NCBI GenBank assembly: GCA_964559435.1
Contig: CAZLHI010000008.1
Span: 43,079 to 107,078 of the forward strand
Direction: 5' to 3'
DNA: 64,000 bases
From: Hebobacterum sp964559435
GTDB lineage: Bacteria; Armatimonadota; Hebobacteria; Hebobacterales; Hebobacteraceae
Shown here: positions 57,732 through 64,000 of the stretch, one piece after another
How positions within the stretch are numbered: position 1 is the first letter of the stretch
Layout: each line of letters opens with the position of its first letter
The notes under the pieces: model-generated
The model's input: the letters and a program-made list of their open reading frames with translations, nothing else
Told to the model about the DNA's origin: nothing
Database searches by the model: none
Program-made: the position numbers and the translations under genes

Positions 57732-59735
57732 ATGACGACACAAGGGCGAGGCACCCAGGCAAACACCGACGGCCGCGGCCGCCAGGGCGAGGAGGTGAGC
57801 TGGGGCCTCGTCGGGGTGGCTCTCGTCCTCCTGCTCGTGCTCGGCCTGCTGGGGTTCTGGCTCGATGTCTACTACCGCGTCTCGAACAGATTCGGCGCGG
57901 GCGTGCCCGCCTCCGGCCCCTTTGCACTTCTGTTCCTCCTCGCGGCCGCGGCAACCTGGCTCCCATTCGGGCGCCGACTCCGGCCCACTCGCGGACAGCT
58001 CCTCGCCATCTACATGATCGTCCTGGTCGGCGCGCCCATCATCTCGTACAAGGTCATGACCAGCATGCTGGTCCATGCCACCATTCAGCGGTACCTCGGC
58101 CTGACGAGCCAGTCGCACTGGCAGGACACCTACCTCAACCTGATCCCGACCCTGCTTGCTCCCACCGACTGGGAGGCGGTCGAGGCCTTTTACCACGGTT
58201 TGAGCCGGGTGCCCTGGGCCGTGTGGTGGACCCCGCTCGCCGTGTGGTGCTCGTTCACGATCGCCCTGGGCGTGTGCTCGATATCCCTGATGCTGCTGCT
58301 TCAGCGGCAGTGGATCAACCACGAGCGGCTGACCTTTCCCCTGGCGCAGATCCCGCTCGAGATGGTGGTCGAATCGGAGGCTGCGGGCGGCCTACGGGCC
58401 GGCAGGCTGACGGCCGCCTCGGTCTTCTGGCTCGGGCTCGTCGTCTCGTTCGGGCTGACCGTGCTTCACACACTCGCCGATTACTACCCGGCCGTGCCGG
58501 CTATTCCCCTGGGTCCAGTCCGGGTGATGGACTATCAGCGGGTCGGGCCGCTCGCCGGCCTGGACGAGATCAACCTGCTGTTCTTTCCGTGGCTGATCGC
58601 GGTTGCGTATCTCATCCCGAAGGATCTCTCGTTTTCGTGCTGGTTCTTCTGGATCGTGCGGCTCAGCCTCCACGTCATCGCCATCGCGGCCGGAGCGACA
58701 CCCCAGCGACCTGCCTGGCACTGGGTGAGTGAGTTTCCGGCCCCGCTCTTCCAGGGCACCGGCGCGCTGCTCGCTATCTCCATCCTGGCCATCTGGTCGG
58801 CGCGGCGGCACCTCGGGCGAGCCATCCGCATCGCCTTCAGCCGCGAGTCCGGTCGAGCCGACGCGGAGGAGCCGATTCCCTATCGGTGGAGCCTCATCGG
58901 CTTTGTCGTGTCCTTTGCCTGGATGGTCTACATCTGCTGGCTGGCGGAAGCTCGCCTTGTCGTCGGGATCGGGCTTATCGCCTTCATGCTCGTCTACTAC
59001 GTGACCTGGACGCGCCTGCGAGCCGAGACCGGCTTGGGGTTTCTGCCGTACCCGCTCTTCATCCACCAGTCGATCGTTGTTCCCTTCGGAACGACCGTGT
59101 TTACGCCCCGCGAGATGATCGTGGTCCACGCGCCACACTGGGCCTACCACGGGGGTGGTAACAGCTTCGAGATCGTCGCGGGGAACGCGCTCGCCTCGAT
59201 GAAGATCGCGGATGCCGCGGGCATCGCGAAGCGCCGGCTTGTGTTTGGGATGGGGATCGGCCTCTTGCTCGTTGTCGTCGTCGGGGCCTACGTGACCCTC
59301 ACCGCCATGTACCGATACGGATTCCTCAATACCGGCAACAGGTCGATCGAGCACGAGCTGAACGTGTACAGCACCAGCATTCACTCTCACTTCCTCAACC
59401 CCGGAGGCGTGGACGTGCCCGGCACGATCGCGATGGGCGCCGGCGCGCTCGTGACCTTCTTCCTGGGCGCCATGCGGCTTCGGTTCTGGTGGTGGCCCTT
59501 CCACCCTATCGGCTATCTCGCATCCAACACGTGGCTGATGTACCTCTACTACACGCCCTTCCTGTTTGGCTGGCTGGCGAAGACGCTGGTGGTCCGCTAC
59601 GGCGGCCTGCGGCTCTATCGGCAGACCGTCCCCCTGGCCATCGGCTTCATCGCGGGGGACCTCCTCAACGAGGTGTTCTGGGGCGGCGTCACACTCGCGA
59701 CCGGGAGCCGCTTCATCCCGGGGCGGCTCTGGTGA
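57732..59735 (+). CDS. DUF6785-type polytopic membrane protein (paralogue of the gene at 3625-5598)
   Basis: 667 residues, a dozen or more hydrophobic segments. Shares with the first copy HERLTFPLAQIPLEMV, RLRAETGLGFLPYP, FWWWPFHPIGYLASNTW and RYGGLRLYRQTVPLAIGF followed by Gly-Asp. The first 20 residues are hydrophilic and no ribosome site precedes ATG 57732; the GTG near 57795, after GGCGAGGAG, is an alternative start. It follows an amidohydrolase and FAD oxidoreductase, again next to catabolic enzymes, which supports a transport role (inference). Confidence 0.75.
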   Translation: MTTQGRGTQANTDGRGRQGEEVSWGLVGVALVLLLVLGLLGFWLDVYYRVSNRFGAGVPASGPFALLFLLAAAATWLPFGRRLRPTRGQLLAIYMIVLVGAPIISYKVMTSMLVHATIQRYLGLTSQSHWQDTYLNLIPTLLAPTDWEAVEAFYHGLSRVPWAVWWTPLAVWCSFTIALGVCSISLMLLLQRQWINHERLTFPLAQIPLEMVVESEAAGGLRAGRLTAASVFWLGLVVSFGLTVLHTLADYYPAVPAIPLGPVRVMDYQRVGPLAGLDEINLLFFPWLIAVAYLIPKDLSFSCWFFWIVRLSLHVIAIAAGATPQRPAWHWVSEFPAPLFQGTGALLAISILAIWSARRHLGRAIRIAFSRESGRADAEEPIPYRWSLIGFVVSFAWMVYICWLAEARLVVGIGLIAFMLVYYVTWTRLRAETGLGFLPYPLFIHQSIVVPFGTTVFTPREMIVVHAPHWAYHGGGNSFEIVAGNALASMKIADAAGIAKRRLVFGMGIGLLLVVVVGAYVTLTAMYRYGFLNTGNRSIEHELNVYSTSIHSHFLNPGGVDVPGTIAMGAGALVTFFLGAMRLRFWWWPFHPIGYLASNTWLMYLYYTPFLFGWLAKTLVVRYGGLRLYRQTVPLAIGFIAGDLLNEVFWGGVTLATGSRFIPGRLW

Positions 59736-60166
59736 CGAGGCGCGATCCTCGGAGCGCGCAAGGCGCGTGGGAGCCTGGGGCATCAGACAGCAATCTGGCC
59801 CGCCGCCGCACCCGTCGCTCGGGGACCTCGGGCCGCTGCAATCCCGGGGAACGCGGGCGCCGGCGGCGGCCCGTCGCGGTGGCTGTATACTCTCAGGTCC
59901 CGCGGTCGCGAGCATCTCGCCGAGTGGGTCGAGGGAACGGAGGGAATGGGCTCATCGGTAGGGGATCTATCGGTAGGCGATCTAGTGGAAGGAAAGCCAG
60001 AAGGTCCTATCTCCGTCAAAGAGGCCCCCGGCGAGGTGAGAGCCCAGACCGGCCTGTCGGCGCCCGTGACATCGCCCGGGCGAGCCCGCGAAGTTCCCGT
60101 GCGCGTCCAACAGAGCTCGGAGAATCGCGCAACTCGCCCGCACGGGAGTCTTCGACAAGCAAACCA
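59736..60166. other. convergent intergenic region with a 15-bp tandem repeat
   Basis: About 430 bp without a supported gene. It holds two tandem copies of ATCGGTAGGSGATCT (59954-59968 and 59969-59983, one mismatch). A plus-strand ORF at 59946 spans the repeat but overlaps the next gene in antisense and has no spaced ribosome site. I see no terminator hairpin with a T run. Confidence 0.5.
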
Positions 60167-62863
60167 TCACTTTCCTGCCGCGCTGCCCTGCTCGAGCACT
60201 TTCTTGGCCTCCCGGCCTTCCCGCGTCTGCGGCGCCTTCTCGGCCAGATAGGTAAGATGACGTGTCGCCATTAAGGGTTCGCCCAGCCTCCCGTAGGTGT
60301 AGGCCAAGGTCAGCCGCGCGTTGTGCGACTTCGGGTCGAGGTCCAGGGCCTTCTCCAGCGGCGCTCTTGCGGCCTTGTAGTCTCCGAGGTTGTATCTGCA
60401 TATGCCGATGATCTCGTAGGCGACCGAAGACTCGGGCTCAAGCTCCAGCCACCTTTCAGCCGCGGAGATCGCCTCCTTCGCCTTCCGCTGCCGCATCAGA
60501 TTCTGGACGAGTGCCTGCTGCAGGCGCAGCTCGCCGGGAAAACGGCTCACGCCCTGGCGAATATGGCTCTCGGCCGCCTCCAGATTCCCCCGTTCGGTCT
60601 CGATGTCGGCTGCGAGCAGGTAGGGATGATAGGCGCCCCTTCCCGCGCGGATCGCCTTCTTCAACTCTGCGAGCGCCTCCTCGTAGCCGCCCCGTCGTAC
60701 CAGCAGCCCGACCAGGGCCGAGTATGCCTCGGGCGAATCCGGCTCGAGCGCAAGCCACTTGCGGCACGCTTGCAGCGCCTCCTCCCGCTCCCCGATGGCC
60801 ATCAAGACCTTGAGGTACTCTCGCCAGAGCCGCTCGTCTTCGGGACTCATCTCCAGCGCTCGGCCAAGGTAATCCGCCGCTTCCTCGATATTGCCGCGCC
60901 TGGTCTCGATCTCGGCTGCGAGCGCGTAGGGGCGATAGTCTCCCTCGCTGAGCCGAATGGCCTCTTGCGCGTGTTCGATTGCTGCGTCGTATTCCTGGGT
61001 TGTTAGCAGCGCTTCCGCAAGGGCGAAGTGCTGCCGGGCGGAGGTGGGCATGAGCTCGACCGCGCGTTCGAAGTTCTCCCGGGCTTCCTCGTGCCTGCCC
61101 AGCTCCTTGTAGCTGACGCCCAGGTTGTAGTACACACTGGCATTGCCAGGGAGCAAAGCGAGCGCCTTCTTATTCGCCGCCAGCGCCTTCTCATGATTGC
61201 CCAGAGTGCCCCATGCGTAGGCCGAGATATAGCAGGCAGTGAGATCCCAGGGGTTCAGCCGGGCCCCCTCATCGGCCAGCCAAGCGGCCTCCGCGAACTC
61301 CCCGAGTTTGGCGGCGCGCTCCGCCGACCTGATATACCGGTTGCCCTTCACGGGGCGCCCCATAACCCACCCCAGCGCGACCAGTGCCACCAGAAGGAGC
61401 AAACCGGGGGCGACCAGGCCGGCACCGGATGTTCGCCTGAATGTGAGCGCGCGCACTCGCGGCGCGGCGACTTCATCCTCGCCTGGAGCGGGCAGGCGCG
61501 CCACCGATACGGTGACAATCCCAAGCGCGAACCAGAAGAACGTCACAGCCCCCGGCTGCCGGAACGTGACCCCGAAGAAGTTCTGGAACAGGAAAGCAGT
61601 CATCGCCACCATACCGGCCAGGCCGAGGCGCCCCCACTGTCGGTCCGGATGGCGCAGGGCGACGAGAACGGCCGCGCTCAGAGCGGCCCCGAGCAGGAGA
61701 ATGAAAACGAGGCCCCCGATCACCCCCGTTCCGCTCAACACCTGGAGGTATTCGTTGTGGGCATAGCTCGGCACGAACATCTTCTCCGTGCTCTTGCCGA
61801 GATCCGCGTACCAGACGGGAGCCAGCCGCTCCAGGGAGTGAATCCGAAACGTGCCATAGCCCCTGCCCAGCAGCGGCCGCTCGCGAAACAGCTCCAGGGC
61901 CGTCCGCCATTGGGCGACCCGCTCCTTCCCCGCCGGGTCTCGCAGCCTGGCGACATCTTGAATGCGCCTCTGCTGCCTCTTCGGTAAAGACCGGTAGGCT
62001 ATGGCGCCCGCTCCGGCGAAGAGGAGGACGGCCGCCAGGAACCCGGGGATGGCGACGCGGAGCACGCGCCGCTTTCCTCGGATGAGCACGAGAAGGAAGG
62101 CGATCACCCCGCCCAGGGTGAGCCCGATCGTCGGCGAGAGGCTGACGGTGAAGTAGAGGGTGATCAGCAGCAGGGCGGCAGCCAGCAGGAGAACGACAGA
62201 GTAGGCCGAGGAGAACCAGACAGAGCTTGTCTTCGAGTTCTCCCGCGGTACTCTCACAGGCCACGCGGCGGCAACGAGCAAGGGCGCCACCAGCACAACG
62301 TAGCTGGCCAGGTAGGTGGCATTCCCCAGGAACGAGAACACGCGCCCCCTCGGGACGTCCCAGGTCCAGAAATCGTGTCCCGCGACCTGCATGAGCGCGT
62401 AGCCGGCTACCCCGAACGCGGCGACCGCAGCCGCGGCGATCACGCGCCTAACCTGTACGGTGTCTCTGACCGACAGGATCACCAGCCAGTATACGGCCAC
62501 GTTGCCGGCAAGGCGCCCTAGGTCCGACACCGTGGCATAGCGGTACTGAGAGTAGATGAGAGTCGCCGCCGCCCACAGCAGGAACGCGGCAACAAGGGCA
62601 TTGAGGCGAGACTTCACCCAGCCAATTCGGCCTCGCGCCAGGCTCGCCATCACCACCATGGAGAGGCCGACCATCACGCTCACGCCCAGAGCGAAATCTT
62701 TGACGTCGAGAATGTGCTTCGACCGCGGGCTTATGATGAGGGGAACGGCCACTACGATCAGGACGAGGGCGGCCTCGCCAAGCACACGCGGCCAATCTCT
62801 GGGAGCCTGGCTCCCGGGCTTGACGCGGGTGCGGCTTTTGGCGCGACGTCTCTTCTTGGCCAC
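60167..62863 (-). CDS. O-antigen ligase/polymerase-like membrane protein fused to TPR domain
   Basis: 898 residues. The first 470 or so form about twelve membrane helices with the Wzy/WaaL loop SYAHNEYLQVLSGTGVIGG and preceding GRGYGTFRIHSLERL. A helix near 488-505 leads to at least nine tetratricopeptide repeats (NHEKALAANKKALALLPGN, RHEEARENFERAVELMPTS, NIEEAADYLGRALEMSPED and so on) to the end. Such fusions are seen in proteins that polymerise or attach surface glycans, the TPRs probably binding partners. It starts with a basic MAKKRRRAKSRTR. Convergent with the DUF6785 gene. Confidence 0.88.
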   Translation of the reverse strand: MAKKRRRAKSRTRVKPGSQAPRDWPRVLGEAALVLIVVAVPLIISPRSKHILDVKDFALGVSVMVGLSMVVMASLARGRIGWVKSRLNALVAAFLLWAAATLIYSQYRYATVSDLGRLAGNVAVYWLVILSVRDTVQVRRVIAAAAVAAFGVAGYALMQVAGHDFWTWDVPRGRVFSFLGNATYLASYVVLVAPLLVAAAWPVRVPRENSKTSSVWFSSAYSVVLLLAAALLLITLYFTVSLSPTIGLTLGGVIAFLLVLIRGKRRVLRVAIPGFLAAVLLFAGAGAIAYRSLPKRQQRRIQDVARLRDPAGKERVAQWRTALELFRERPLLGRGYGTFRIHSLERLAPVWYADLGKSTEKMFVPSYAHNEYLQVLSGTGVIGGLVFILLLGAALSAAVLVALRHPDRQWGRLGLAGMVAMTAFLFQNFFGVTFRQPGAVTFFWFALGIVTVSVARLPAPGEDEVAAPRVRALTFRRTSGAGLVAPGLLLLVALVALGWVMGRPVKGNRYIRSAERAAKLGEFAEAAWLADEGARLNPWDLTACYISAYAWGTLGNHEKALAANKKALALLPGNASVYYNLGVSYKELGRHEEARENFERAVELMPTSARQHFALAEALLTTQEYDAAIEHAQEAIRLSEGDYRPYALAAEIETRRGNIEEAADYLGRALEMSPEDERLWREYLKVLMAIGEREEALQACRKWLALEPDSPEAYSALVGLLVRRGGYEEALAELKKAIRAGRGAYHPYLLAADIETERGNLEAAESHIRQGVSRFPGELRLQQALVQNLMRQRKAKEAISAAERWLELEPESSVAYEIIGICRYNLGDYKAARAPLEKALDLDPKSHNARLTLAYTYGRLGEPLMATRHLTYLAEKAPQTREGREAKKVLEQGSAAGK

Positions 62864-63136
62864 TACTTGTGTCTGTTCGAACTCAGAGGACTAACTCCGA
62901 CCCACAGACGTCCAACACACTTCGCGGATACTACTCGGCGACGCTCAATTCCTGCCCCGCGAGGCCGCTGCGGCGAGACAGCAGCCTGTTGCCGGGTGCT
63001 GCCCCCGAAGCAGGTGCCGACGGCCCTGCCCTTGGCTGCCCGGCATGTCGCGGCTCGAGTTGCTTACGAAGCTGCTTCAGTCGGATTCCGACCTGGCCTC
63101 TGTCATGATGACCGCCGCCGGAGCCGCACGGGCGCT
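62864..63136. other. divergent intergenic region before the kinase remnant
   Basis: About 270 bp. A short ORF starting at 63045 (MSRLELLTKLLQSDSDLASV) has a protein-like start but changes character where the kinase frame begins near 63137, and may be the remains of a lost N-terminal region. No clear promoter. Confidence 0.3.
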
Positions 63137-63694
63137 CTATCCCACTTGGTCGGCGACCTGCTGGAGTTCTCCCGCCTCCAGCAGGGCCGAACCAGGGAGC
63201 GCACCTTCGCCCCGGTGGATTTGCGGCAAGTCATCGAGGACACGGTGGAATTCGCCGCACAGTCGGCCGCCAGCCGGAGCGCTGCTGTAAGCTCGGCGCT
63301 GCCATCGGAACCGCCAACCGCGAGCGCCGACCGCGAGGAATTACTGCGTCTCTTCACTAACTTGGTAGACAACGCCATAAAGTACAACAGGGAGGGCGGC
63401 AGCGTGCGTATCGAGAGCGGACTCCGGGGCGGGTACGTCTGGGTGGAGGTGGCCGACACCGGCCTGGGCATACCGGCCGATCATCTCTCCCGTCTCGGAG
63501 AGGCGTTCTACCGCGTGAAGGCCCCCGAGACCGCCCGGATCACCGGAACCGGCCTTGGCCTGTCGATCTGTAAGCAGATCGCGGAGGGGCACGAAGGTCA
63601 CCTGGAGATCGAGAGCCAAGAAGGCGAGGGCAGCACCTTCCGCGTGCTTCTGCCCGGAGCAGGCTTGGCTGGTGTGGCGCCAAGCGGGGGCTGA
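63137..63694 (+). pseudogene. histidine kinase C-terminal remnant without the H-box
   Basis: The frame is protein-like only from LSHLVGDLLEFSRLQ, the end of the dimerisation helix, through an intact ATP-binding domain: N-box NLVDNAIKYN, G1 VEVADTGLGIP, F-box region EAFYRVK and G2 GTGLGLSICKQIA. The phosphoacceptor His segment (HDLRTPL type) and any sensor domain are missing; upstream in this frame is Arg-rich noise with no start signal. It cannot autophosphorylate in the usual way. It lies 121 bp before a response regulator, so it is probably the remnant of its partner. Confidence 0.6.
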
Positions 63695-63815
63695 GGACTT
63701 CTGTCTCGGGCGTACGGTCCGTCTGGACGACCCATCGTCGCCAAACGGTTAGGAACGGGCAGCAGCCGCCACACCGATAGTGCGGAATAGACCTAAGGAG
63801 GCTGGGAGACGAGCG

Positions 63816-64000
63816 ATGGGAGATGCTGAAGCCAAGAAGATCCTGATTGTGGACCACGACCCGGACATCATTGTGGACGACGACCCGGACATCGTCAAGT
63901 CGCTCACCATGGCGCTGCAGGCGGCTGGCTATGCGACCGCAAGGGCCGGCACTGCGGAGGAAGGGCTTGAGAGGGTCCACGCCGAGCGACCGGACTTGAT
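63816..64000 (+). CDS. response regulator receiver protein, cut by window end
   Basis: The first 61 residues are seen, ending before the phosphoacceptor Asp. A receiver start KKILIVD is followed by two copies of an eight-residue unit, IVDHDPDI (residues 11-18) and IVDDDPDI (19-26), encoded by an adjacent 24-bp duplication. A normal receiver has one such acidic loop. AAGGAGG lies 14 nt upstream of ATG 63816 and GGGAG nearer. The output domain is beyond the window. Confidence 0.75.
   Translation, partial: MGDAEAKKILIVDHDPDIIVDDDPDIVKSLTMALQAAGYATARAGTAEEGLERVHAERPDL
63846..63893 (+). repeat. 24-bp tandem duplication inside the response regulator
   Basis: 63846-63869 and 63870-63893 are identical except one base, which changes the second residue pair from Asp-His to Asp-Asp. 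In frame; it inserts eight residues after the first beta strand of the receiver domain. Confidence 0.9.

Noticed and set aside
58392..59915. Minus-strand ORF of 507 codons opposite the second DUF6785 gene
   Set aside because: Composition is Arg/Asp/Gly/Pro-rich with no domain; the plus frame has membrane helices and blocks conserved in the paralogue.
1..64000. tRNA, rRNA, CRISPR, IS elements or phage genes
   Set aside because: No cloverleaf consensus, regularly spaced repeat array, transposase motif or integrase was found on reading the window.

Overview
The window is GC-rich DNA, densely coded on both strands, from an uncultured bacterium. The outer-membrane energising genes (ExbB/ExbD/TonB), Sec and Tat signal peptides, a Rex redox repressor, rubrerythrin and a formate-dehydrogenase-type molybdoprotein suggest a diderm bacterium that spends time without oxygen. 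Many glycoside hydrolases, a sulfatase and sugar-handling enzymes point to a saccharolytic life. The phylum cannot be read from this sequence alone; the mixture of DUF6785 membrane proteins, MttB-like proteins and MoxR/DUF58/VWA clusters recalls Armatimonadota, Planctomycetota or related uncultured lineages (inference). I saw no tRNA, rRNA, CRISPR array, insertion sequence or prophage.

Layout. 0-5.6 kb (minus): the N-terminal 478 codons of a formate dehydrogenase alpha/NuoG-like protein, with a promoter and Rex-like operator upstream of a long leader; a GH20-like relic; and an MttB-family methyltransferase downstream of a DUF6785 membrane protein. 5.9-11.1 kb (plus): a frameshifted exported gene, a membrane-anchored hypothetical and two overlapping GT-C-type membrane proteins. 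11.1-14.4 kb: a rubrerythrin / cyclophilin-like / aldo-keto reductase operon between two hypothetical genes. 14.6-20.2 kb: GH51 arabinofuranosidase, sulfatase with a KARI-like reductoisomerase, PfkB kinase, NUDIX hydrolase. 20.3-22.1 kb: an endonuclease V homologue without its catalytic residues, followed 5 bp later by a radical SAM gene. 22.1-28.6 kb: sugar catabolism (fucose-isomerase family, Zn alcohol dehydrogenase, and an SDR / split transketolase / beta-hydroxyacid dehydrogenase operon).

29-43.7 kb (plus): a nine-gene run made of an exported membrane protein, ABC ATPase, two ABC-2 permeases, a membrane coiled-coil protein, MoxR ATPase, DUF58 protein and two VWA membrane proteins. It looks like one machine and is the best candidate for a poorly described system here. 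43.9-48.5 kb: Fpg/Nei glycosylase, DUF72 protein, a clan GH-A hydrolase, a TIM-barrel hypothetical and a gene relic. 48.5-52.9 kb: ExbB-ExbD-TonB followed by a large exported protein with a cohesin-like C-terminus and a small coiled-coil protein. 53-54.8 kb: Rex with its own operator, and a GH42 galactosidase with the second half of its barrel deleted. 54.9-59.7 kb: Tat-exported FAD oxidoreductase, a ferredoxin relic, an amidohydrolase and a second DUF6785 protein. 60.2-64 kb: an O-antigen-ligase/TPR fusion, a histidine kinase remnant without its H-box, and a response regulator whose first acidic loop is tandemly duplicated, cut by the window edge.

Two themes recur. First, decayed or catalytically altered versions of known enzymes (FDH-like, endonuclease V, KARI-like, GH42, histidine kinase, ferredoxin and glycosidase relics). 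Second, redox control: Rex and a matching site in front of the FDH-like gene.
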